Shown here piece by piece: positions 12,560 through 23,290 of a stretch of DNA of 64,000 bases. The translations under genes and the position numbers were made by a program. Source of the stretch: Typha latifolia (Eukaryota > Streptophyta > Magnoliopsida > Poales > Typhaceae); the NCBI GenBank assembly GCA_019914945.1, contig CM034105.1, positions 11,780,001-11,844,000 on the forward strand, read 5' to 3'. Within the stretch, counting starts at the first letter, position 1, and each line of letters starts with the position of its first letter. The notes beneath the pieces are model-generated. The model was not told the DNA's origin. It made no database searches and saw nothing but the letters and a program-made list of their open reading frames with translations.

Positions 12560-15500
12560 AGAACACTGATTTTAATATGAATTTATTTATCATCTTTAAG
12601 ATCACCATTTTGTCAAATAAATAAATATTTTGGGTATAAAAAAATTGAGAGAAAAATTTGTGGGTATGAAAGTTATTTCACAACCTTAATTAAGGATTAA
12701 GAGTTTTGGCTGTTTTAGAGAAAATAAATATATAATAATCTATAGTTGATAGGTCAACGCGTAACTAATACTAGATTTTATTAGGAAATTAAACTCAAAA
12801 TAAAATATTGACAAAGAACATCTTCCATGTTTTGAGAGGGCTATTTATGTAAAAACCTATTTAGTTTTTATCATTAACTAATTCAGGTTACAAATGTAAT
12901 TATACTCCACTTCCTATAAAATTTTAAAACTGTCGATAAATTTGTTTGTCGAGATTCAAAGAATATCTTACAACATTAAAACTGCATTAAATGTAGGTTG
13001 ATACCTTAAGAAAATACTTTCTCTTATGAGTACTGTATAAAAAAGAGAAGAAAACAATGAATATAGAGAAAGAGATAAAAAAAAATACAGTAAGAAATAT
13101 GAATAAATAAGTGCATGTATGTGACGTAGGAGACAAGGGTAAGAATTAGCAAAAAAAATTATAGATAAATATGAATAAATGAGATAGAGTGAAGCTATTT
13201 TGATCATAAATAGTGATCAAGGAAAAAATCAAATCTATCTTACACAAAATACCAATATAGCCTTACTTTTTACAATTTTATTGAAATATTTTTTATATAA
13301 TAACACAACTAATTTTTTTTTACCAAAGTTGTTTTTCACTTTATTTTTTATTGTGGTGAGAGGGATTAATATTCTTTTGTTTTTTTTTTCTAAAAAATAC
13401 TTTTCTTAGGAAGATGGTACATTGTTTTAATAATCTAAAGTTTTTTATTTTATCCTACCAGTATTTTATTAAAATAAGTTTGTCATTATCGTCCTCAGAC
13501 ATGCTACTACGATGTTATATATCTTTATTTGAGAAGATGATAAAACTACACAATGTTATTTAAAATTTTCCTTTTTTAATTTTGAAAAGTATCATCAAAA
13601 TTGTTATGATTAAATATGTTTTAACATCTTAACTATACGTTAATTTTACTCACTCCCCATCTTTTTCGGTCTATAATTTGACCTCTTAGCTATTAAAATA
13701 TCTCAGTGCCCCCACAAAGCTTTTAATATTAACTCATTTATGCATCTTTGAGATCACTATAATCTTTAATAATGGTGAACATATTAGATAAAATGAATAG
13801 ATGTTGAGGGGTATAAGTTTCTTTATTGTAAAAGAAGCATGGGTATACAAATTATTTCATAACCTTAAATAAGGGTGCCTAAGGGTTTCTATTTCGAATA
13901 GTTTAAAAATTCAAGTTGTATAGAAAAAAAAACATGTGAGAATAGAATGGTAGTCTATAATTAAAGGGGTCAAAAGTAATTAACCACATATTTTATTAGG
14001 GTATTATCTTTGAATAAATATTGATAAAGAATATTATCCTTATTTTAAGGGTTACTTTAATAAAAATAAAAACTTGTTTAGTTTTCTTCTTAGATCATTA
14101 TTTAATTTTGGTTATCAATATAATTTTATCTCACTTCTTATAAAATTTCAAAAATGTTGATAAATTTAGTCGTATAAGTTCGGAGAATATATCACTATAT
14201 TGAATCTGCATTAAATGTAGGCTGATAACTTAAGATAATACTTTTTATTATGAATATTCCAAAAGAAAGATAAAGAAATAATAAATGTATAGAAATAGAT
14301 AATAAAAAAACATAGTAAAAAATAGATAAGATGAATAGATATATGCAACGAAGGAGAGAAATATAAGATATTAAGAATAAATTATATGAATAGAGAAATG
14401 TAAATAAATAGGTAGGTATATATGGCGAAGGAGAGAAGTGTAAGAAGCAGCAAGAATAAATTATATGAATAGAATAATATGAATAAAGGGGAGAGAGTGA
14501 AGCTATGTTGATCATAAATAGTGATTATTCTAAAAGAATCAGCCATAACGATAACACTTCCATAAATTAAGAATAATGGAGAAATCAAATCCATTTTACA
14601 CAAAAAAACTAATATAGTTTTCCTTATCACGGCATTATTCATTTTTTATAATAACATAGTTGTTTTGAGATTAAAGTTTTTTTACTTTATTTTTATAATA
14701 GTGATAGAGATTACTATACTTTTTTTTTCCTTTCAAAAAAAAAATATTTTTTAAAGAAAATATGGTATATTTTTAAAAATAACTTAATTTTTCTATTTTC
14801 TCTTAAAACAAGTTTATTATGATCGTCCTAATACATACGGCAATATGTTATATATCTTTATTTGAGAAAATAAAGAAACTACATGATGTTATTTAAAATT
14901 CCATTTTTTAATTAAAAACATTTCTTAGAATTTTTAGGATTAGTTACACTTTGACACCTCAACTATAGGTCAATTTTTTTTTTCATTTTTTCCCTCTACA
15001 AATTGCCTCTCTTAACTACTAAAATATCTCGTGATGAATATATATTTTTGGGTAGTTTTTTTTCCTTCTTTTGAAAGAAGTTCGAGGGTACAAAACTTAT
15101 CTCACAACCTTAAATAAGATTGCCTAAGAGTTTAACTATTTTGAATAGTTTAGAGATTCAAGTCGTAAAATAAAAAATGTGAGAATGAAATAATAATCTA
15201 TAATTAAGGGGGTCAAAGTATAATTAACCCCATATGTTATTATGAGATTATGCTATAAATAAAATATTAATAAATAATAGCTTCCTTGTTAAACTTATTT
15301 AGATCATTACCTATTCAAGCTACCATTCTAATTTGTCAAAAAAAAATTATTTGTCCAAGTTTAGATAATATCTCACTATACTAAACATACATTAAATGTA
15401 AAGTGATAGCTCAAAAAATAATATTATAAGAGAAAATATAATGAAATAATGGATGTAAAGAAAAAGAAAAAAAAACGTAACAAAAGATAGAAGATAAATG

Positions 15501-16600
15501 AATGTATGTGGTGAAATGACTCTACCAACAATTGTGATGAAACCCAATAGCAATGTTGGTTTAGAACCCCAAGATCTTGTAGATAAGATTGGTTGAGCCT
15601 TGACTTGTTACCTAACCAAATAAAAATTAAGACTACGAGGGATTGAAACGTTACACCAATAAAATATGAGGATTCCTCAACAATCTAAGCGAAAAATTTG
15701 ATTGTTTAAACGCCACAAAATTAACTTGATCAGTTCAAAGAGTTTTTTTAAGAACAAAAAGAGACAAAAACCTCATAATGAAAATAATCTTATGAATGCA
15801 TAATCTATTCATTTAAATTCGAAATACTCATCGATATACTTAGAACAACCGTCCAAAAATAGAAAAAAATTATAAATGACGCTTTAAAACCAGCACAAAT
15901 ATTAACATAAATAAGTCTCAACATTTTTAGGCCTTTTGAACTTCTAGAGACAACAAAATAAAAGTTATATTTAATATCCTTAAAACTCAACAAATTCATG
16001 CCATTTGATTATTGGACCATGTTGGTGACGTTTTGTATGCTAACCTCTTCAATTGCTTTGATGACGTGAACTAAGTCTTGATTATTATTTGAGCCCATCT
16101 TGGTCTTTTTAGAATCAGCCCAATTATGTTTCGTTAGCCCATTTAGTGCTTCCTTAAAACGGCTCTAAGATTTATAATTGGACTGCTTAGAAGTAACAAT
16201 ATATCTTATGTAAATTCATCTTCATTTCTGAGTGTGTGATCAATATATTCAACTCTTTGATTTACATCATATGACGATGGACAGAAATAAAAGAAGTATT
16301 AAGAAAAAATTATATAAATACAAAAATATAAATAAAGAGTGGTGATATATGATGGGAGGAGATAAGCGTAAAAAATAGTAAGAAGAAATTAGATGAATAG
16401 AGAAATATAAATAAATGGGAAAGAATAAAGCTATGCTTGACCATAAATAATAATCATCATTCAAAAAATAAGTCTTAATCATAATATTTCTACGAATTAA
16501 GAATTATAAAACCCACTTCACACAAAAAAAATTCAAAAAAGTTACACTTTTTAGGCATTTTTTTTTTGCCCTACTACCATTTTGGTATATCTTTATAGTT
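12560..16600. repeat. Three diverged ~1.3-kb tandem repeat units
   Basis: Unit A is about 12560-13600, unit B about 13600-14940 and unit C about 14940-16600. Anchors recur in the same order: CACAACCTTAAWTAAG; GCATTAAATGTAGGYTGATA; GTGAAGCTATKTTGATCATA at 13190 and 14498 with a decayed match near 16427; and GTTATATATCTTTATTTGAG. The A-B period is 1308 bp. No frame survives. Unit C is longer because of the insertion at 15521-16270. The source is unknown; an old non-coding transposon or satellite-like amplification is possible. Confidence 0.75.
15521..16270 (-). mobile_element. 750-bp insertion with possible copia integrase relic
   Basis: This block breaks the third tandem unit. The pentamer ATGAC flanks it on both sides (15516-15520 and 16271-16275) and looks like a 5-bp target duplication. 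On the minus strand, 15999-15805 can be read as a decayed protein resembling the Ty1/copia integrase region around the HTDICGP motif (here LIYVNICAGF). Termini are not TG...CA, so the class is uncertain. The insertion itself is well supported; the copia assignment is tentative. Confidence 0.5.
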
Positions 16601-17043
16601 TTACTCTATTTTATTTTTAAATACCTATATTGCTCTTGTACAACTTTTGAGAATATGTTTACATATTAAATACTTGAAGATCTCATAAAACCTTCTTGGA
16701 ATATGAGTTAAAAATAAATAATATTCTTTAGTGCTCTTACTAAAAATATTATAATTTTTTTTTATCTATGTCCTCCATCTTACCCAAATTGCAATCTTCA
16801 TTGTTGCCATAATTCTTTTCTTTTCTTCTTATCTTAATTATCTTCTTCTCTCTTTTTGCATTTATTCTCTTCTTTCATGCTCTAAATATCTCCTTAGTTT
16901 GTGTGTCGATTAGTGCCTCCATTTTCTTCACTATTATTAAACCCTAGTGATATGAAACCATATCCTCATTTTTCGTCCATTTGGTGAACCCATATTGCTA
17001 GATAACCAATCAAATCAAATCCTAGGTTGAATCTTCTATGCTT

Positions 17044-18457
17044 AGGGGGTGAAAAGAGGTTGGTTTAAGTCCAACCCAACTCTCTAGCCGATTCGGATCG
17101 GATCGGATACTACTAAAGAATTCTTATTCGATCCGGATCCAGATATATGAGTAGTAAATAAGAAAATATAGGAATCCGAATACGGATAATAGGTATAACT
17201 AATATTGTCGGATAAGAATTCAGATAATGGATTCGGATATCTGTTTACTCGCTATTTAAATACCCAACTCATCTAATTACCCACTAGCCCTACCCTCTCC
17301 GTCTCCCCCAAATCCCAGTTGAGCCCGTAGCCACCTCCACCCGCGACTCTAAAGTCTCTCCTCGGCGTCCTCGCCATCACCGATCACCGGACGCCATCAC
17401 CTCTCCGGTTGCGGCGTCACCAACCTCGCCTCCTCCGGTCCCTCCTCGAGCTCGACGGCTCGCCAGCCTAAGCTCTCCGCCACCATCGCATCTTCACCGT
17501 GACCAAGCTCCGCTGCCATCACCATTTCGTCGCTTCACCAAGCTTCGCCTCCTCTCTCCTCGAGCTCGCCGTGATCAAGCTCCACCGCATCACCACTCCG
17601 TCGCCGTCACCAAGCTCCGCCTCCTCCCTCCTCGAGTTCGCCGTTACCAAGCTCCACGCCATTACTACTCCGTCGCCGTCACCAAGCTCTGCCGAAATCA
17701 CCACTTCGTCACCATCACCAAGCTCTGCGGCCATCACCACTCCGTGGCCGTCGCCAAGCTCCATCACTTCACCAATTTACAGGTAATTTGATAGGTAATT
17801 TGAATTAAATTATCTATTTATAGGCACTTTGATTTATAGCTCAGAGTTAAATTATCTATTTTTGCTGGTTAATTAGCAATTGGTTTATTTAAATCTTCCT
17901 TTTACTTCCTTAATTAACAATAGGTTTATTTCATTGTTTTGGGTTCAATGCAATTATCTGATTCTGATTCATTTTTTACTGAACATCTAATTCTTGTTTA
18001 AAGTTAAAATTATAAGTTTACATTCTTCTTTATTAATCTATGCGTCTGTTGGATCATGTTTGTGTTAATTTAATTTTTCTGAAGTTAATGTTAACTTTTG
18101 TATGGACTTTTTATTTGAATATGTGTTAATTTAATTTTCTTGAAATTAATGTGAATGAAGTGATTGTATGTTGAAGTTAATTGAAGTTTGTGAAGTTCTA
18201 TATGTATTAATGGACAATTGAAGTGATTTATTTATTTTTTTGTATTAATTGTGTCTAAAAGAATGGCCATAATCCGTTTAAGATTCGATACATATCCATT
18301 CGATTCGTATCCAAAAATTCTCCGATCCGTATCCATATCCGTTTAGTTAGGACATGGCTTTAATTTGCTATTCATTAAATATCTGTATCCGAACAAAAAA
18401 TATGGATCCGGATATGGATTGAGCACTATTAGATTTGTGTCTAATCCGTTTTCACCC
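17044..18457. mobile_element. Non-autonomous hAT-like DNA transposon
   Basis: The left end is AGGGGGTGAAAA and the right end TTTTCACCC, an imperfect inverted pair. The flanks CTATGCTT (17036-17043) and CTATGCAT (18458-18465) match at 7 of 8 positions, as expected for the 8-bp hAT target duplication. Subterminal zones at both ends repeat GATCCGGAT/GGATCGGAT words, as in plant hAT elements whose ends begin TAGGGGTGAAAA. Inside, 17280-17770 is GC-rich (possible leader or exon remnant), and a donor-like CAG/GTAATT ends it. No transposase is visible. Confidence 0.7.
17478..17770. repeat. GC-rich degenerate tandem repeat inside the hAT-like element
   Basis: Units of about 40-75 bp built on CCGTCACCAAGCTCYGCC and CATCACCACTCCGTCGCC repeat five or more times. 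The tract is open in several frames on both strands purely because it lacks A/T-rich stops. I do not regard these frames as genes. Confidence 0.7.
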
Positions 18458-18911
18458 CTATGCATATCATTTTTCCATCATTGGACAAATCTTTCAACTC
18501 TAGTGAGAGTAATGACACATTTCCCACTTGATGTAGGATAATATCTCCGCTTTCCCCATTTCCATCTTTCATTGCCATAAAAACTGAATACTTGTTAATT
18601 AAATCAGATAATATCTTTATTGTAGCTAATCATTCTTTAATTAAATTGGATAATATCTTAATGTGCTCTGTCAATTTATTGTAGCTAAGCATTTGCTCTG
18701 ATTGGAGATTTTGTGGAATATTTGATGTTGATTAACAGAAGATATGATCATGTAGTTTGGTTGTGAAAGGCAGCTAGTGATTCAAGGTCACATATTTTAC
18801 TTTCATTAGATATTACTAAAATATCTTATTTTATGTGCTACTGAACACATGAAATTTATGTTCTATAGCAAAGCTATCTGGCATGAAATTTCATGTGTTT
18901 GCTGGCACACT

Positions 18912-19354
18912 TATCTTATTTTACTTTTTGAGATATTTCCAAAATAGTTAAGCTTATCATTAGGAGCTTATGACTATATTTTACTTGCTTGGCAAACATA
19001 TCTAAAATCTGTGCAGAAAAATTGCATACACCTTTCTTTGAATGATACTAGGTTGGTAAATATATCTTATTTTACCTTTTGAGATATTTCTACTTTCTAG
19101 AATAGTTCAACTTTTCATTAGGAGCTTATGACTATATTTTACTTGGTTGATAAACATATCTAAAATCTGTGCGGAAAAATTGCATACACCTTTCTTTGAA
19201 TGATTTTAGGTTGGTAAATATATCTTATTTTACCTTTTGAGATATTTCTAGAATAGTTCAACTTTTCATTAGGAGCTTATGACTATATTTTACTTGGTTG
19301 GTAAACATATCTAAAATCTGTGCGGAAAAATTGCATACACCTTTCTTTGAATGA
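18912..19354. repeat. Three ~150-bp direct tandem repeats
   Basis: Copies start with TATCTTATTTTAC at 18912, 19063 and 19221. Each contains CATTAGGAGCTTATGACTAT and GAAAAATTGCATACACC. Copy 2 has an 8-bp insertion (ctttctag type). Copies 2 and 3 resemble each other more than copy 1, so amplification was stepwise. Non-coding. Confidence 0.92.
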
Positions 19355-21040
19355 TACACTGAAATCCAAGGTTTAATTTATATGTAGGATATCATAGTAT
19401 AAATTTAAGTACAGAACTGTGTAACAAGTAAAGTTTTGACCTTTTGTGTATGTGGCATCTTCATTGGATGCTTCATCATGAAACCTTTACCCTATCTGTC
19501 TCCATCTCTCTGCCTCACTCTTTCTGATGACACTTGCCGGATGCCATCTCCATCTCTCTCCAATGACTCTCCTTCTTCACCTGCCAGTCACCGCCTCCAT
19601 CTCTCTCCAACGTATGTGTGCTCTCCTTCTTCAAGTTTTTCATGAAGATTTGTGTTATTAATTCTGATCTATAGAAGAAGTTTATTTTCATAGCTATGAC
19701 TCTAGATTGCTTCACTTGCATATATGCTTATGGATGATCCGGTGCTGATTCGACTTTGTTATCACCACCTAACATTTACATAAGCGAAATAAATCATGTA
19801 CCATTGTTGAGGGTGATTGGTTGGCTTAACAGGTAGGCCGGAGTAATCAATTGGAGTATATTATTTTCCTATAGAACACTAATTTTCTGTAGTGTTTGTA
19901 GTTTGCATCATGATTATCTTGTACCCACTGTTTTCTCTATTGCACAACTGTAGTTTTCTTGTTGGTTCTCATTAGATTGTGACATGTTTCCTACCCCAAG
20001 AGATTATTTTGATCTATACTTTTGTGGATGTCATTTAATGTATCTATTATACTTATATTTCTTGGTCCAAACTTGTGTTGGAACATGGCATTTATATTTG
20101 TTCCAATGTGTGGTATATCACAGTCACTAATGTCTCATTGAATGGAAGAAAGTGATAACATTGTTAATTTTTTTGCCACTTTGTTAGCCTACTGCACTGA
20201 TACCATTGCTAATGATCTTGATGTTTTCAGTGAGCTTTGAATTCAATCATCTTGATCATGTCCTTTATCAATGTTGATGGATAAAGGTTGAACGCTTGAT
20301 TCAATGATAAGATAAATCAATGATAGGATAAGGGGCCAAATTTGACCACAAACATGTTCATTAAAAATTTAGGTTACAAACTTGTTGGAATCTAGAAGTC
20401 ATAACAGAGATGAAACTTTTATTCAAACTAGCCTCTCTAGTTCATCTTTTGACTAGTGTTAAAGACAACAGTAGTAACTCCATCAACAACCAAGTTGTGG
20501 ACACTAGTGAAGAAATCCTCATATGATGCCTATATAGTTGAAAGATCTGGTTTGTATTTGTATCCAGGTAAGATTTGATCCATATTCGTATCCATTTAAG
20601 ATCTGTATCCCTATCCATTTAAATAGAATTTGGTTTTAAATTTTGCTACTCATTCAATATCAGTGTTGGAGTAAAAATATAGATCCGAATATGGGTTGAA
20701 CATTATTCAATCCATATCTTATTTGTTTTCACGGATATGTATTATGGTCCAAATTTCCATCACTCATATCATTACATGGAAGGATTTCCAATAAAACAAA
20801 TTTCATTAATAAGGGATCCTTCTGCATTTTTCAATAGTATTATTATGCATTAGAAAACTCCCTAGTAGAAACAAACTTCTTAGTTTGTTGGCATTTGGCA
20901 ATTAGGTCAGATTGTTATCAGGTGTATCATTAAAACTGGATATGAACAATTTACACATCCATCTCTCTCAAATCATATACCCTAAACTTTTTCGAAGAAA
21001 ATTCTGATTGTTGCTTCAATTTCAGGAGAATAAGGTTGAG
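19355..21040. other. Intergenic region upstream of PCC1
   Basis: There is no convincing gene. It contains a hAT-related fragment (20560-20745). The part nearest 21040 should hold the PCC1 promoter and 5' UTR; I could not place a TATA box. Serine/proline-rich frames at 19.4-19.65 kb come from a repeated CCATCTCTCTCC motif. Confidence 0.5.
20560..20745. mobile_element. Truncated copy of the hAT-like element's right end
   Basis: The series of TATCCATTTAAGAT/GATCCATATTCGTATCC words followed by TTTTGCTACTCATTCAATATC, ATAGATCCGAATATGGGTTGA and TTTGTTTTCACGG parallels 18270-18457 in the same order. Only the right end is present and it is clearly more diverged. Confidence 0.6.
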
Positions 21041-23290
21041 ATGGATGCCACTATCACCAATGCTGGATGCTTTAATTCTTCTGGGTGGGACTTTAGATGG
21101 TTAGCTCTTGATTCCTCTCCCTTATTCTCCATTTCTCTTAATTTTGATACTATTTGGTAAACGGGAGAACTTGTTTATTACTAAATTCCAAGCATATAAT
21201 ACATCATTTTGATTGGATTTTTCTGAAAGTTAATATTTATTGGTTTGGCATTGTGGATTATCTTATACTTAGTTATATTTTTGCTTTTCTAAGAACCTTT
21301 TGGATGTTTTGGCTTAAAGATGCCATTCATTGCAATTTGATTCCAATAGTGTGACCCAATTCTCTTTGTTCCACATTTTGAGAAATTATTGCTAGTGCTT
21401 TGGAATTGTAGTATTGATAAAATTTCCATGATGCTGGCAATACAGAGAAGAGCTTGTCATGAAATTTGTTTTATTTGATTGGCATTCTTATTTTTATTTT
21501 CTCATTTCTTAATCCCAGATGAGTGACCAGAAATGATCGTATTAGTAATACTAACAGTTCTTGTGATTTATGCTTCTATGGTGACTGGAAAATTAGTACT
21601 CTGTTTCATAAATAGGGTGCTTCTTTACTTAAAATGATTTAGGTCTGAAATTAATGTGCTTGTTAGTCTCATCGACATTGGATTCTTGGCAATTGATGCA
21701 GTTAACTAGTTATGACACAACAAATCTTTAGGGCCAGATTTAGAGATCAATTCATGCTTAATACCCAAACTCTTAACAATTTTGGGCTACATCAAAAGCT
21801 TGGCCATCATCCTTGATGATCTAAAGATTTGTTGTGTGATAACTACTCAACTGCATCAACTGCCATGAATCCAGTGTCAATGTGCCTAGCAAGCACATTA
21901 ATTTCAGCTCTAGCTCATTTTAAGTAAAGAGTAACCTAGAGGTAAAAACTTTGAAAGCAAATAAAAGGATTTAAACTCCAAACCTAGAGGGCTGGAAGAA
22001 ATTTTTTAGAGACACTAGACGGGAAGAGTATAAATTTTTTTGTTTCCTTCACCAAATGAGACCAGACTTTTACGTGAAGGAAGTCTTAGGAAACAGAATG
22101 ACGACAACACCTTGATCTATGAAATAAAAGTTAAAAAATACTCTTCCAGTCTATATAAAAAATTTCGTCCAGCCTTCTAGCTTTGGAGTTTAAATATTAT
22201 TATTTGTTTGCAAAAACTTTACCTTTTGTAAATTCCTAAATCCAAAAATCCTTGATTCGTTCTACATTGACATATTTATGTGTAGTGGTCAAATGGCATG
22301 CAATATATGAAAAGGCTATAGTAGGTTAGTTGAGATGGTGTGGCAAACTTTATTAGCTCAATTTTAGTTTGTTATATTTTTGAGACAATTTTAAACTTGC
22401 CTATGCATTTGCCCCTTTTATTTCTTTCTTCTTTTCTCTGTTGCAAACTATCTTTTCCATCGCATACTTTGGTATATGTATATATTACTTTAAGACTTTG
22501 TTGAACTGGTGTTTCAAGACTTATATTTCCAGTGACTTTGAAGTTGATTATGGATCAGAGGAGCATGCTTCCATTGTCTACACTGCATTGGCTGTCGACA
22601 AAGAGGTTAGGGCATCTTATGAATTGGCTTGAATTATTTTTCTTGCATTAACTTTGCCTAATTTGGTGCTATTTACTGTCAATCGAAGTTAGTATCTCAC
22701 TTATTCATATATGTGTTTTAATTGCAGTTACAGCCAGATAAGGTTAAGAGGCAAATGTCTCTTTCTGATGGCAAGCTTCTAGTGTGAGTTTATCTTTGAT
22801 AGTGTTCCTGAGGATTTTTTTTTTGTGTGTGCATGTATACTATTAAAAAACATCTTATTTGCTTATATGCCTTTCCAAAGTCCCTCAAAACATATGCTAT
22901 TTGCATAGATACCCTCTTGGCTACCTTTCAAGTTAAGCACTTAAGCTTGAATAAATTTATAAAATAAAAATAAGAATTCCTTTAACTAAGAGAGATACTT
23001 GAAACTAGAATAAGAATATTTTTGTCTTTTTACATTTAAATTGTGCAAATTTTAATAGTAAACTTCACGAGATTTTCAAAATAAGTCCTATTCTTGAACA
23101 GTGTGATTTTTCTTGATCTTAAAATCACTCTTGAAGCTGATTCAAACTGTTGTGATTCAGGCACTTTGAAGCAGTGGAGGCTCGATTTCTTCGTGCATCT
23201 TTCAGTGCATTTGTAGATGTCATGGTACTCGCCACAAAGCTTATTGAAGAGTTCACCACAGGCAACAAGAATATTATGAAAAAGAGATAA
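21041..23290 (+). CDS. PCC1: PCC1-like subunit of the KEOPS/EKC complex, 105 aa
   Basis: Four exons join in frame: 21041-21099, 22533-22605, 22728-22783 and 23161-23290, all GT-AG, giving 105 aa. Residues from about 20 form the small Pcc1 fold: FEVDYGSEEHASIVYTAL, then VDKELQPDKVKRQMSL, SDGKLLVHFEAVEARFLRAS and FSAFVDVMVLATKLIEEF. The length fits the LAGE3/Pcc1 family (about 80-140 aa). Pcc1 is the dimerisation subunit that binds Kae1 in the KEOPS complex, which makes the universal t6A37 modification on ANN-decoding tRNAs. The role here is inferred from the family. Intron 1 (1.43 kb) carries two fold-back repeats. The short N-terminal exon is poorly conserved in this family, so the ATG is the least certain point, though its splice phase fits exactly. 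Confidence 0.93.
21621..21932. repeat. Fold-back (inverted) repeat 1 in PCC1 intron 1
   Basis: The left arm (about 21621-21732) is nearly the reverse complement of the right arm (about 21820-21932), with roughly 112-bp arms and an ~87-bp loop. Shared words, read on the left arm, are CTTTACTTAAAATGA, CTGAAATTAATGTGCTTG, GATGCAGTT and ACACAACAAATCTTTAG. It is non-coding. It may be a fold-back transposon or a gene-derived hairpin. Confidence 0.9.
21939..22223. repeat. Fold-back (inverted) repeat 2 in PCC1 intron 1
   Basis: This second hairpin lies 6 bp after the first. The left arm (about 21939-22031) and right arm (about 22138-22223) share, read on the left arm, AGGTAAAAACTTT, TTTAAACTCCAAA, GGCTGGAMGAAATTTTTTA and GGAAGAGTAT. 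The ~105-bp loop has its own small palindrome (TTCCTTCAC/GTGAAGGAA). The two hairpins have no common sequence. Confidence 0.88.

Noticed and set aside
17499..17786. Serine/threonine/proline-rich frames on both strands
   Set aside because: A GC-rich degenerate tandem repeat keeps several frames open at once; no conserved domain and no independent gene signals.
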